Shown here in pieces: positions 10,865 to 21,954 of a stretch of 64,000 nucleotides of DNA. The position numbers were made by a program, and so were the translations under genes. The notes beneath the pieces were generated by a model. That model had not been told where the DNA came from. It searched no databases and saw only the letters and a program-made list of their open reading frames with translations. Each line of letters opens with the position of its first letter. The first letter of the stretch is position 1. Origin of the DNA: Capra hircus. Its lineage: Eukaryota > Chordata > Mammalia > Artiodactyla > Bovidae. The stretch spans positions 55,789,591-55,853,590 of the forward strand of contig NC_030811.1 in NCBI RefSeq assembly GCF_001704415.2. Direction: 5' to 3'.

Positions 10865-11890
10865 AAGGAAGAAGGCTTTACATCATAAGATATTAATAGA
10901 GAAACAAATTAAGACCACAATAATGGGTTAGAGATACCGCTGCTCACCCATTAGGACAGCTAAAATATAAAAGTCTGACCACATCAAATGGCTCAAGGAT
11001 ATGGAGCAAGTGGAGCTCTCATACTCTGCAGGCGGGAATGTAAACCAGCACAGATTTGGAAAACAGTTTGGCTATTTCTTAAAACTTTAAACTTGTAATG
11101 ACTATGTGATCTAGTCATTCTACTTTTATGTTTTTACTCTAGACAAGTAGAGAGCCTACGTCCATATAAAAATTTGCCTAGATATATTCTTAACGCCTTT
11201 ATTTGTAATAGCCCCAAGCGTCAAATAACTCAAATGCCCATCAACTGTGAATGAATAAACTGCACCACAAAACCCATACAATGGAATAATATTCCACAAC
11301 ATAAGGACTGAACCTCTGATACATGCAATGACACAGATGACTCTCAAAACAGTTATACTAAGAGAAAGAAGCCAGTTTTTAAAAGTACACACTGTGTAGA
11401 TCCATATATGCAAAAGTCTAGAAAACACAAAATAATCTACATAGCTAGATAGTAGATAACTGGCTGCACGGGAAGGGGCTTATGGGTAGAGAATGCAGGG
11501 TGGAACTGGAAGAAAGCATTAAAAAGGGTTGTGAAGGACTACCCTGGTGGCCGAATGATTAAGAATCTGCCCGCCATTGCAGGGGGCATGGGTTCGATCC
11601 CTGGTCTGGAAAGATCCAACATGCCACAGGGCAATTAAGCCCATGTGTTGCAACTACTAAGCCCGCATAACCCAACAAAGATCCTGTGTGCCTCAGTTAA
11701 GACCTGATGCTACCAGAAATCAAATTATTTTTAAAGGAGGCATCATGAGCAAAGTTCTGGAGGTGATGGGCACATTCTTTATTGAATGTGGTAATGGTTT
11801 CACTGGTGTACGCATATGTCAAAATTTGTTGTGTGCAGTTTAACTACATTGCATTACATGTTAATTACACTCAATAAAGCTGATTTTTAA
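10865..11890 (+). mobile_element. old L1 LINE 3' end, split by a SINE
   Basis: The sequence follows the L1 3' region: 'gctcacccattaggacagct', 'atggagcaagtggagctctc', 'tgcccatcaactgtgaatga', 'tccatatatgcaaaagtcta', and the terminal 'ttacactcaataaagctga'. It is interrupted at 11536-11738 by a CHR-type SINE. It belongs to an old L1M group and codes for nothing. Confidence 0.8.
11536..11738 (+). mobile_element. CHR-type SINE inside L1
   Basis: 'ggactaccctggtggccgaa', 'ggcatgggttcgatccctgg', 'catgccacagggcaattaag' and 'gttgcaactactaagcccgc' identify it. L1 text resumes at 'aggaggcatcatgagc', so the SINE is younger than the L1. Confidence 0.88.
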
Positions 11891-11909
11891 ATATGCATTT
11901 CACATTCAG

Positions 11910-12125
11910 ATGGCCTCCTGTTTAAAGCTCTGGCTCTATCTCTTTTTAACTTTGCTACCTTGCACAAGTTATATCTGAGCCTCACACTGTCTGATTGTAA
12001 AAATGGCAATTTGTAACACTTATTTTCCACAAGTATTGCAGATGTCAGCTGATAACCAACTCAGTGAAACATAAGAAATGCTCAATCAATTGTAGCTATT
12101 ATTAATAATAATAGTAGCATCACCC
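11910..12125 (+). repeat. MIR SINE, diverged
   Basis: 'agctctggctctatctcttt', 'cttgcacaagttatatctga', 'gcctcacactgtctgattgt' and 'aatgctcaatcaattgtagc' follow the MIR order. It ends in an AAT-rich tail. Confidence 0.7.
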
Positions 12126-13324
12126 ATTCTTACTTTTTAACTTCCTGTAAAAGCTAACTTGAAAGACAAGACATATACCTCACAATTTTTAGAACCTAGA
12201 AAGCTGAGTCTTTACTTTCTTATTCAGTGTTTCGGATAGTGCTAATGTGAGTTTTGCTAAATCGAAAGGTACACTGGCAGAAAGTCAATTTTCAAATGTG
12301 AGTTGTGACCCATCCTACCTGGTATAAATGGTTATACAGTGTCAGCAAGATTACACTTTATCATGCATATGTAATCCTACTTCAACTGCAGGTGGCAAAA
12401 CCACATTTCAAGTTTTAAACACACACATGAATACACACACACGTACACACACATATTTCAAAATGTTCAACCTAAAGGTCTTTTTACACATGTGCAGTGT
12501 ACACATGCATGGCTGCTGTCTTCTCCCACAGACCAGGGAATAGGACTGTGGAATTGTGCGAAGGGAAGAAATGGGTCCGGATAACATCTTCATAATATGT
12601 GAGTGGAAGACCAAGCCTAGAAAGATGTCCCTAAGCATTGCACTAATTTAGTAAAAAGGCAAGTTTCACAAGCAGTTTGCTGACAGTTTGGAAAATAAAA
12701 CAAGGAAATTTTACATGCAAAAGGCATTAAATGTCAAGCCACTAAGAAGACAGTTTGAAAGTATTTAAAACCTACACATTCAACAAAACAAAACAAAACA
12801 CCCTTGGTGTAATCTGACTGAAAAGATCACATCTTGCACAGCAATGGATGGTGAAAAAGCAATGACATTTTAATGCCAACAGATATGGTTTGTTTAGAAG
12901 CAAACACCTTCAATAACTTTTATTTAAGAAACTTAACTTTATTTAAGAAACTTAATCTTTAAGAAATACATTAATGTCTTTTTTTTAACTCTAAGATTAT
13001 AAAGTATTCACTTTGACCTAGCTGTATTTTCCAAGTTCATAGAAAAATATGAGTCTACAGTCCTGCAAAGAAACCTCAACTGTATCTGAAAGCCTGGCTT
13101 TCTAGGTGTGTATATTTGTAACTTTCAGAGGCAAAACAGATATTACTGAACAGATGACCAAAAACTGAGGAATTAAATGCTTAGTTGACAATATAAATGG
13201 TAGTCCTTTTATACCCATAACATATAGTATTGTACATCAACTAAATATGTCAATTAAAAAACTGAAAAAAAAGTTTATAAATGGTAGCCCTTCAGTTTGT
13301 AGGTTTTTACAGATATAATAACAC
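12126..13324. other. unique AT-rich DNA with small simple repeats
   Basis: No gene seen. It holds an interrupted (CA)n at about 12420-12455 and an (AAAAC)n run at about 12782-12800. TTATTTAAGAAACTTAA occurs twice in near tandem at 12920-12955. Text near 13220-13275 faintly resembles an L1 tail. Confidence 0.5.
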
Positions 13325-14097
13325 CTGTAATAAAAAAGACCAATAAGCACACACACAAAAATCCTCAATATTATTATCCATTGAGGAAACGTAAATCAAA
13401 ACCACAATGAGATAACACTTCACCTCCACTAGGATGACAATAATCCAAAAAAGATAACAACAAATGTTGTTGACGATGTGGAGAAACCGAAACCTACATT
13501 TCTTGTTGATGGGAATATAGTACTTTACAGCTGCTTTGGAAAACTATTTGGCAGTTTCTCAAAATGCTAAACATAGACGTACCATGCGCTTGTGTAAGTC
13601 GCTTCAGTTGTGTCCAACTCTGTGCAAACCTATGCATGGCAGCCTACTAGGCTCCTCCGTCCATGAGATTCTCCAGGGAAGAATACTGGAGTGGCCTCCT
13701 CCAGGGGATCTTCCCAACCCAGGAATCAAACTCGCGTCTCTTACATCTACCTGCACTTGAAGGTGGGTTCTTTACCACTAGCACCACCTCAGAAGCCCAA
13801 AGGTACCACGTGACCTAGCAAATCCACATGTAGGTATATATTCAGCAGCAATGAAAACATAAGGACAGTCCACACAAAAACTTACATAGCAATGTTCACA
13901 GTAGCATTATTCACAATAGCCAATCTTTGGAAACAACCCAAATGTCTATTAACTGCTGAGTGGATAAAGTCTGATATATCCATCAGATGGAGTATTATTT
14001 GACAATAAGAAGGAATAAAATACTAATACATGCTACAACAGGGATGAATCTTGAAGATATTATGCTAACTCAAAGAAGCCAAACACAAAAGACCACA
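13325..14097 (+). mobile_element. old L1 LINE 3' part, split by Bov-tA
   Basis: 'aaatcaaaaccacaatgaga', 'gctgctttggaaaactattt', 'gcaatgttcacagtagcatt' and 'attcacaatagccaatcttt' are standard L1 ORF2 end and 3' region text. It is interrupted by the SINE at 13587-13799. Confidence 0.85.
13587..13799 (-). mobile_element. Bov-tA SINE inside L1
   Basis: Runs from 'cttgtgtaagtcgcttcagt' to 'gcaccacctcagaagccc'. Flanks acgtaccatg (13577-13586) and aggtaccacg (13800-13809) form an imperfect target-site duplication (8 of 10). Confidence 0.9.
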
Positions 14098-14204
14098 GTG
14101 GTGAGTTTGGTCAGCCTGCGCACTGAAGACCTAACCACTGAAGGATTTGCTTTTCCTTTTTCGGCCCCCAGAAATCCTAGCCCTTCATGCCCTTTCAGTG
14201 AGCA

Positions 14205-14330
14205 TCCACCCCAAGAATACTAAGGGAGGCTATGTGCCAAGCACTGTCCTGGGTATGGGGGTATAAAGAAGCCAAGAGATCCACTGCCCCCTAAAAAGCC
14301 TAGTTGGGCAGGGAGATGAAAAAAATGTAA
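14205..14330 (-). repeat. L2 LINE 3' end fragment
   Basis: 'ctatgtgccaagcactgtcc' and 'ctgggtatgggggtataaag', then 'gatccactgccccctaaaaa', are the complement of the L2 3' end. Confidence 0.65.
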
Positions 14331-15796
14331 GTGACATCAGGCCCAGAAATTTGGAGATCCTTTAAAATCAAGACCGAAAAAAAAATACCCACAGATTCTT
14401 GGTTTTACAGAGTAAAAACACGTAGAGTAAAATCGCAGTTATATTTTCTGAAAAGCACACCACAGCCCCAACTCCAGGCAATTTGTACAAGGATAAACTG
14501 TATTCCAACAAGGCCCAAAAGAGTTCAGCCTGTGTCAGACAAATTTTACACAAATTTAAAATTTTACTTTGGGGAGCAAAGCAAAATCTTCCTGACAAAG
14601 TACATATCCTACAGTGTTTGTTTTCATCGAGACTGCCAGGAACATACAATTCAGAGCCATGTCTTGCATTGCAGTAATTTCTATACCCTCCATCTGGTAA
14701 AACTCATGACTAGCGTCAGGTGGGGCAGCTATATTTCTCTGCTGCCAAATGCTTTCCTCCAGACAGAAACCAATTATCCACAGAAGAAAAACTCCACAGA
14801 ACTAACATCTGAGGAGGATACAGAAGTGAACTCTTGCACGAGTCCTAACCCAGCCCTCTGTAGTCTTTCCTAATGTGTGCTGTGATCTGGTTATGCTGTA
14901 GCGTCACTGTCCACTTGATCCCACATGAAGCCGGTCATTAAAGGCTGCCCTATCTCTGCCCATCTCCTCGAGATTTGCATATTCATCCTCCCAATAGGCC
15001 TTCCTCAAGTTTCACCGAAAGGAACATTTCTCTGAAACTTTGCTGTTTGGACGTGGACCTGTTCAGACTCTACAATCCTCTTCTTGAAACCGAACTTCTG
15101 ACTGCTTCACAGATGTTTCCCTATAAACCCCTACTCTGCTGACTAAAACAAATTATGCTCAGTGAAAGTTCTCAGTTTGGGGCATGTTTTTTCCACAGTA
15201 ACTTTTTCAGAGAAGAGTTAGAGGACAGCATGAGGAAAACACATCTACCTGTTATAGACACAATTCCTGTTTACCATTTATCAAGCACCTCATCACGGGA
15301 CAAGATATACAACAGCAGATACCATACCGGTAAATGATAAGCAATACAATGTAATACTCATTCTCTACTTCCCCGTATCTTTTTTACATTTTCAGAGCTT
15401 CTAAAACACTTGGCTGAAGCATTTTGTGTACCAGTAAACTTATTTTAACACAAAATTTGAATTGCAGTCATGTCTTACTTGACATTTTCAGTTTTCATCA
15501 TCAACTGACACTTGGTTGATGCCTGTCAACAACACTTAGGAACATAATAGTTTTTCTTAAATTCATGGAATCCTGAATCTAGGAGTGATATTGGTCCTAT
15601 TTAAGGAAGATTACATTTATACGTCCCTCTCTCAGAAAAAAGAAAATACAGTTTACTGTTGTTTAAATTTTTTAAGAGGAATATTCCATACTCTCTCTTT
15701 CAATATGTCCCTAATCTCTCAAGATAGCAAGCAGATTTTTTAATTCCTAATGTGTAACTTAAATATATAATCAAGTTAACCCAGGGACCTAATATT
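14331..15796. other. unique DNA with a long open frame, no gene recognised
   Basis: On plus, 14331-14873 is open for 180 codons, beginning at GTG rather than ATG. The product matches no family I know and has no clear domain, and the minus strand is also open for 93 codons over part of it. The stretch 14940-15150 has cattaaaggctg and ccctataaacccctactctg, which faintly recalls an LTR promoter, but no paired LTR is seen. The rest is AT-rich. Confidence 0.4.
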
Positions 15797-15882
15797 TGTT
15801 TTTATTCCCTCTACCCAAAGGCTGTATTATGGTCTCTGGCACACAGCAGGTGGTAAGCAAATATTTACTGAATACCCACAAG
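15797..15882 (+). repeat. L2 LINE 3' end fragment
   Basis: 'attatggtctctggcacaca' and 'gtaagcaaatatttactgaa' match the L2 sense-strand 3' end. The Bov-tA that follows inserted at or near its tail. Confidence 0.6.
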
Positions 15883-15884
15883 AA

Positions 15885-16105
15885 GGGCTTCCCTGGTGGC
15901 TCAGATGATAAAGAATCCACCTGCAATGCAGGAGACCTGGCTCTAATCCCTGGGTCGGGAAGATCCCCTGGAGAAGGGAATGGTTATCCATTCCAGTATT
16001 CTTGCCCAGTGAATCCCACAAACAGAGAAGCCTGGGGGCTATAGAGTTTCAAAGAGCCATATACAGAGCTATGGAGTTTCAAAGAGTTAGACACAACTGA
16101 GTGAA
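15885..16105 (+). mobile_element. Bov-tA SINE with internal duplication
   Basis: Head 'gggcttccctggtggctcag' and A unit are clear. Near the 3' end a block of about 35 bp is repeated: 'gagtttcaaagag' at about 16044-16056 and again at 16074-16086. Flanks tgaatacccaca (left) and tgaatacacatg (right) are a likely target-site duplication. Confidence 0.9.
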
Positions 16106-16111
16106 TACACA

Positions 16112-16658
16112 TGCATGCACCCATGAGAGAGAAAAAAATTAACAGGAGACAGGAAAGAAAAGGTAGAAGAAAAGAAAAGAGAACAAATAAATACTAAAAG
16201 TATCAAACACTGATTCAGCATTTCAGCAATTAACAGGAGGGTAGCAAAGATGTAAAATATACATAAATAACCATAATACAAAGCAGAAAATCTTAAAGGG
16301 TCACAAATAAAATACTGGGGGAAATCAGAAGAAAGTTATTTAATTCTAGATAAGAGAATTCAGGAGCAAGTCAATGGAGGAAATAATTGAGGGGCCTTGA
16401 AGAACAGGCTGATTTCAGACAAGTCATCATAAGGGGAAAAGAAAATCCAAGCAGAAGTCATGAACATGAGAAATCATGGAGTGAAGAGAAATAATTTTAA
16501 GAGAGCATAGGATATAGAAAGGAGTGCCTTTAGTATCCAGGCTTATAATTATATAGCAAAAATATTACTAATGAGTAGGAGATCACTTGAATGAGTAAGC
16601 AAATGAATGAATAAACAAACGAATGAACAAACTAATTGTTAGGCCTGGCACTTCAAAA
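16112..16658. other. unique A-rich DNA, no gene seen
   Basis: Purine-rich sequence (gagagagaaaaaaa, aagaaaagaaaagag). Near 16590-16630 there is a GAATGAAT/AAAC pattern. No protein-like frame. Confidence 0.4.
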
Positions 16659-16764
16659 TTAGAGTAGGACATGGCAACCCACTCCACTATTCTTGCCTGA
16701 GAAACTCCATGGACAGAGGAGCCTGGTGGGCTACCATCCATGAGCTCACAAAGAGTCAGACACA
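16659..16764 (+). mobile_element. Bov-A SINE monomer, 5' truncated
   Basis: 'atggcaacccactccactat' to 'cacaaagagtcagacaca'. Flanks gcacttcaaaa (16648-16658) and gcactttaaag (16765-16775) form a target-site duplication with two changes. Confidence 0.88.
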
Positions 16765-17675
16765 GCACTTTAAAGGTAAAAGGCAAATGTGAACATGGCT
16801 TCTGCTATCCATCCAGTGGATAGTAGCAAATTACACCTCTCTCGCTCTGCAAACGGTCTAGTGGGAAAGCCTTCTTTCATTAAATTGAGTCTATTTGAAT
16901 TTAAAAAATGAAGGTCAAAGCAACCTTGAGAAAAAAGAACAAAGCTGGAGGTATCACACTCCATGACTTGAGACTATACTACAAAGCTACAATAAAAACA
17001 GCATAAACAGCATGGTACTGGCACAAAAACAGATACACAGATCAACAAAACGGAGCAGAGAGCCCAGAAATAAACCCATACACTTACAGTCAATTGGTCT
17101 ACAACACAGGAGGCAAGAATATATAACAGAGAAAAGACAGTCTCTTCCACAAGCAGTGCTGGGAAAACTAGACAACTTCATGTAAAGGAACACAAAAATA
17201 AATTCAAAAGTATTAAAGACCTGAATGTAAGACTGGAAAGTATAAAACTCCTAAAAGAGAACTTAGGCAGAACACTCTTTGACATGAATATATATGAATA
17301 TATATATGATTCTGTCTCCTAAGGCAAAAGAAACAAAAGCAAAAATAAATAAATGGGATCTAATTAAACTTAAACGCTTTTGCACAGCAAAGGAAACCAT
17401 CAACAAAATGAAAAGACAATCTACTGAATGGGAGAAAATATTTGTAAATGATATAACTGATAAGGGGTTTGTATCCAAAATATACAAACAGCTCATAAAA
17501 CTCAATACCCCCCCAAAATCACAAACAACCCAATTTAAAAATGGGCAGAAGACCTGAAGAGACGTTTTTCAAAAAAAGACATATAGGTGATCAATAAGCA
17601 CATGAAAAAAATGTTCAGTATTGTTAATCATCAGAGAAATGCCAGCAAAAACCACAATGAGTTATCAAGATCTAC

Positions 17676-17813
17676 TGGAGAAGGAAATGGCAACCTACTC
17701 CAGTACTCTTGCCTGGAAAATCCCATGGACAGAGGAGCCTGGTCGGCTACAGTCCATGGGGTCACAGAGAGTCGGACACGACTGAGCGACTTCACTTTCA
17801 CTTTCACTTTTTC
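17676..17813 (+). mobile_element. Bov-A SINE inside L1
   Basis: 'ggcaacctactccagtactc' to 'gtcggacacgactgagcgac', followed by a ttcactttcac tail. Low divergence suggests a fairly young copy. L1 continues with 'cttgtcagaatggctatcat'. Confidence 0.93.
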
Positions 17814-18169
17814 ACTTGTCAGAATGGCTATCATCAAAAAATCTACAAATAACAAATGCTGGCAAGGATTAGGATAAAAAGGAACTCTAGTATACTATCA
17901 GTGGGAATGTAAATTGGTGCAGCTACTATGGAAAAAGGATAGTTTCCTCAAAAAATTAAAAACAGAGCTACTGTATGATCCCATAAGCCCATTATATACC
18001 TCCACCCCCCCCCAAAAAATAATAACATCAATTCAAAAAGATGCACATACCCTAGTCTTTATAGCGGCATTATTTACATTATTTACAGTAGAAAAGATAT
18101 GTAAGTAACCTAAGCGTCCATCAACTGATGAAAAAATGAAGAAGATGTGATCTATATATACAATGGAAT

Positions 18170-19100
18170 GTTCAGTTCAGTTCAGTTCAATTCAGTCACT
18201 CAGTCGTGTCCAACTCTTTGCAACTCCATGAACTGCAGCACGCCAGGCCTTCTTCTCCATCACCAACTCCCAGAGTTCACTCAAACTCGTGTCCATCGAG
18301 TCGGTGATGCCATCCAGCCATCTCATCCCCTGTCGTCCCCTTCTCTTCCTGTCCCCAATCCCTCCCCTCATCAGAGTCTTTTCCAATGAGTCAACTCTTC
18401 ACATGAGGTGGCCCAAGTACTGGAGTTTCAGCTTTAGCATCATTCCTTCTAAAGAATACCCAGGACGGATCTCCTTCAGAATGGACTGGTTGGATCTCCT
18501 TGCAGTCCAAGGGACTCTCAAGAGTCCTCTCCAACACCACAGTTCAAAAGCATCAATTCTTCGGCGCTCAGCCTTCTTCACAGTCCAACTCTCACATCCA
18601 TACATGACTACTGGAAAAACCATAACCTTGACTAGACAGACCTTTGTTGGCAAAGTAATGTCTCTGCTTTTGAATATGCTATCTAGGTTGTTCATAATTT
18701 TCCTTCCAAGAAGTAAGCGTCTTTTAATTCCATGGCTGCAATCACCATCTCCAGTGATTTTGGAGCCCAAAAAAATAAAGTCTGACACTGTTTCCACTGT
18801 TACCCCATCTACTTCCCATGAAGTGATAGGACCAGATGCCATGATCTTCGTTTTCTGAATGTTGAGCTTTAAGCCAACTTTTTCACTCTCCTCTTTCACT
18901 TTCATCAAGAGGCTTTTTAGTTCCTCTTTACTTTCTTCCATAAGGGTGGTGTCATCTGCATCTCTGAGGTTATTGATATTTCTCTCAGCAATCTTGATTC
19001 CAGCTTGTGTTTCTTCCAGCCCAGCGCTTCTCATGATGTACTCTGCATATAAGTTAAATAAGCAGGGTGACAATGTACAGCCTTGATGTACTCCTTTTTT
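18170..19100 (-). mobile_element. BovB (RTE) LINE 3' part, inserted in another BovB tail
   Basis: The complement of the BovB 3' 0.93 kb is present. It starts at the ttcag tail on the left and continues through reverse transcriptase motif C to the text around motif B, where it is 5' truncated at 'gatgtactccttttt'. The direct repeat gaatgttcagttcag occurs at 18166-18180 and 19101-19115. It therefore inserted into the tail of the BovB fragment that continues at 19106. BovB is known to have entered ruminants by horizontal transfer. Confidence 0.95.
18399..19073 (-). pseudogene. BovB reverse transcriptase C-terminal fragment
   Basis: An open stretch of 224 codons covers part of RT motif B (SPCLFN at its start), motif C, motif D (GLKLNIQKTKIM) and the conserved C-terminal region (MYGCESWTVKKAE). 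The element has lost its 5' half, so there is no genuine start, and the N-terminal catalytic aspartates are gone. The normal tyrosine of the YADD box is aspartate here (DADD at residues 38-41; codon at 18960-18962). It is a dead copy that stays open by low age, not function. Confidence 0.9.
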
Positions 19101-19105
19101 GAATG

Positions 19106-19209
19106 TTCAGTTCAGTTCAGTTCAGTCGCTCAGTCGTGTCTGAGTCTTTGCGACCCCATGAATCACAGTACACCAGGCCTCCTTGTCCATCACCAACTCC
19201 TGGAGTTCA
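19106..19209 (-). mobile_element. short BovB 3' end inside L1
   Basis: Tail ttcagttcag, then 'tcgctcagtcgtgtctgagt' and 'tccatcaccaactcctggag', then it stops and L1 resumes at about 19210. About 100 bp of the 3' end only. It must predate the larger BovB that sits in its tail. Confidence 0.9.
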
Positions 19210-19616
19210 CTCAGCCATAAAACAGAATGAAATTCTGCTATCTGCAACAATGCTGATGGACCTAGAGGGTACTATGCTTAGTGAAATGTCAAAGAAAGAC
19301 AAACACTCTGTATTATCGCTTATATGTGTAATCTAAAAAATAAAACAAATGTATATAACAAAACAGGTTCACAGATATGGAGAACAAAGTAGGAGAGAGG
19401 AAAGGAGGGAAGGGGCAGATAATGGGATAGAATTAAGAGACACAAACTACTATGTATAAAATAAGTAAGCAGTAAGAATACATTGAACAGAACAGGGAAA
19501 TGTACCATTATTTTATAATCACTTTAAATGCAGTACAATCCATAGAAATATTGAATCTTTATGTTCACCTGAAACTAACATAACATTGTAAATCAACTGC
19601 ACTGCAGTAAAAAAAG

Positions 19617-20274
19617 AGTGACATAACTTTAACTGTTTTACAATGTTTGCATGTTATTTTATTTGAATCCCAAAGATATAGGAAATCAATATGAAATAGA
19701 GTGTTATTTTCCTGTTACCAGTATAACAATCCAGTGTGAATTAGCTTTTCATGTTTTTCTTTTTATTTCTGATATTGTCTAACATTTAAAAGTCAACAAA
19801 GAAGACTCTGTTCCTATTTTTCCTCTTGCCTATTTGTTCCCCACAATTAATTGCATATACACATTTAAGACTGGCCAACCAATATGTCAACAAGGTACTT
19901 CTCCTGCTGGTTTTTATGGCTGAGTTATTTCTATTAAAGAACTAAGAAATAGGACACACTGCCGCACAATTGGTCCTGGCAGAAATGTTAATTCTAGAGT
20001 AAGATGGATAAAACAAAATCAATATAAAAGCCGATGAGATTAGTGAAAGCTTTAACATAAGGCTTACAATGGTGGAAATCTCTTCTGACTACTGATGTTT
20101 GTTAAAGATTATATTTGCTAAAAAAAAAAAAAATCTCAGTCATTATCATTAAGTTCTAATTGAGTTTTCACTCTACGGCTGTCAAGCTTTCTTTACAATG
20201 TGATTTTTTTTTTTCATGCCTCAGCTCAAATGAAATTTTAAACATACACCAGAAGAATTTAATCTCTTTTTTAC
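19617..20274. other. unique AT-rich DNA, no gene seen
   Basis: Contains an A run at about 20120-20132 and a T run at 20207-20214; no recognised element. Confidence 0.4.
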
Positions 20275-20885
20275 ATAGGAATTTGGACACACATGTTCAT
20301 ACCCACTTATTTGTCATAGTTCCAAACTGGAAGCTACTCAAACACCTTTAGTGAGTGAATGATTAAATAAACTGGTCCATTCATACCATTAACTACTACC
20401 CAGCAACAAAAAGGAAGCATTGTCATGTACAAGAACTTGGGTGAACCTCAAGGAAATTGTGTTGAGTGAATAAAAAGCAAGTCATAAAAGGGTACCTACT
20501 GTATGATTCCATTTATATAACTCTCAGGAAATAAAATTATAAAGATGAAGAACAGGTCGGTAGTTGCCAGGGGTTTGGGAGGGAAAAGAGGCGATGCATA
20601 TAAATACAAAGGAGTAACATGAATCTTATGATTGTGGGGGTCATTACACAAGGCTATACATGTGATAGAACTGCACACGGCTACACACACATGTGAATGA
20701 GTACATGCATCACTGATGCAAGCTGAAGAAGCTCTATGGATTTCCCCAATGTTGATTTCTTAGTTTTGATATCATGCTGCAGTCATGTAAGATGTTAACA
20801 CTGAGGGAGGCTGGAGGATGGAGCCACAGGACTTCCCTGTACATTCCTTTGCAACCTCTTATTATTATTTAAAAATCAAAAGTTT
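20275..20885 (+). mobile_element. old L1 LINE 3' end
   Basis: 'catagttccaaactggaagc', 'taaataaactggtccattca', 'tgtatgattccatttatata', 'gtcggtagttgccaggggtt' and 'gtgggggtcattacacaagg' are L1M 3' region text. It ends at ttatttaaaaatcaaaagtt. Noncoding. Confidence 0.8.
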
Positions 20886-20989
20886 TTAAATATATGGCCA
20901 ATTCATATCACAATATGTCATGAGGTTCACTTTCACTGAATTTCAGCAATACTAAACAAAGTACTGACTGCCAATTAAGGTACAAAATA

Positions 20990-21187
20990 CAGCATCCCTC
21001 TGTACCCATGGCAGACTGGCTTACAGAAGCCCCTACAGATGCCAGACCTGCAGATGTTCAGGTCCTTTATCTGACGTGGTACAGTACAGTCGGCCCTCCA
21101 CACCCTTGAATTCCGCATCTGCAGCATGAATCCATGGTTATTTGAGTCCATGGGATTCAGAATCCACAGATATCAGCGCTTACTGTA
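20990..21187. mobile_element. Tigger-like (TcMar) DNA transposon remnant
   Basis: 'acagtcggccctccacaccc' and 'ttgaattccgcatctgcagc' on plus match one end of a pogo/Tigger nonautonomous element. The preceding 'ccctctgtacccatggcaga' and 'gccagacctgcagatgttca' look like the opposite end in complementary form. The two ends thus lie side by side with the middle lost, or two fragments abut. No coding capacity. Confidence 0.6.
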
Positions 21188-21718
21188 AATGCTTTTCTAA
21201 AGAAAGGAAGGGAGAGAGGGAACATGGAGGAAGATGTACAACATCCCTAGTAAATCTAAAATTGATGAAAACTGGATTTGGGGAACAAGCTACAAAGTTG
21301 TCTTAAGTTTTCAATATACAACAGGGATATGACCACCACTTCCTAAGGTAGTTGTGCCAACTAAAGAAACATACATGGCATTTACTAAGCACCTGGGACC
21401 TCAGAAGTATTCATTCTCTTCCAATAAACCAAAAAAAGAAATGAGTAAATTCCCTATCATTTTATTCTACCCTTACTCCCTTTTTGCATGACCTTATTTC
21501 TTGATAGAATTATTTCTTCTTCCTTCAACAACCATCAGAGACAGCAAAGATTAAACACAAAATCGGAGCTCATTTCATCCAGGCACATCTGTTGTAAGTA
21601 GGTCTAAGTTTAATCACTGAACCACAGAGTCACAGTTCTATGAGCTCTCAGAAGCACAGAATTCCATACACACTTTCAGCCCCATGGCTGAACAGTTGTA
21701 GCTCTGTAACAAGAGCCC
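21188..21718. other. unique DNA, no gene seen
   Basis: Purine-rich near 21200-21230, otherwise AT-rich; nothing recognised. Confidence 0.4.
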
Positions 21719-21727
21719 TGCTTTTGA

Positions 21728-21946
21728 GCTGACTCATTGGAAAAGACCCTGATGCTGGGAAAGATTGAGGGCAGGAGGAGAAGGGGATGACAGAGGATCA
21801 GATGGTTGGATGGCATCATTGACTCAATAGACATGAGTTTGAACAAACTCCGGGAGATCGTGAAGGACAGGGAAGCCTGGTGTGCTGCAGCCCATGGGGT
21901 CACAAAGAGTTGGACACAACTGAGCAACTGAACAACAACGACAACA
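21728..21946 (+). mobile_element. BovB LINE, extreme 3' end
   Basis: 'gctgactcattggaaaagac' to 'tgagcaactgaacaacaac'. A 220-bp 5'-truncated copy. tgcttttga (21719-21727) and tgctttga (21947-21954) are a probable target-site duplication. Confidence 0.93.
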
Positions 21947-21954
21947 TGCTTTGA

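Larger units (their letters stand above)
16905..19616 (+). mobile_element. L1 LINE 3' part carrying three nested insertions
   Basis: The L1 text runs in order: 'aaagctggaggtatcacact', 'catggtactggcacaaaaac', 'gagcccagaaataaacccat', 'gcacagcaaaggaaaccatc', 'agacctgaagagacgttttt', 'gtgggaatgtaaattggtgc', and finally 'ctgaaactaacataacattg' with 'aaatcaactgcactgcagta'. About 1.5 kb of L1 remains. It is broken by a Bov-A SINE (17676-17813) and two BovB copies (18170-19100, 19106-19209). After these the frame text 'cagccataaaacagaatgaa' resumes just where L1 would continue from 'caatggaat'. This group (L1MA-like) is extinct, and many stops are present. Confidence 0.9.

Noticed and set aside
15885..15960. 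tRNA-like A-box and B-box text (ggttcgatccc type) at many places
   Set aside because: It is the tRNA-derived head of Bov-tA or CHR SINEs. No cloverleaf with a proper acceptor stem is formed, so no tRNA gene is called.
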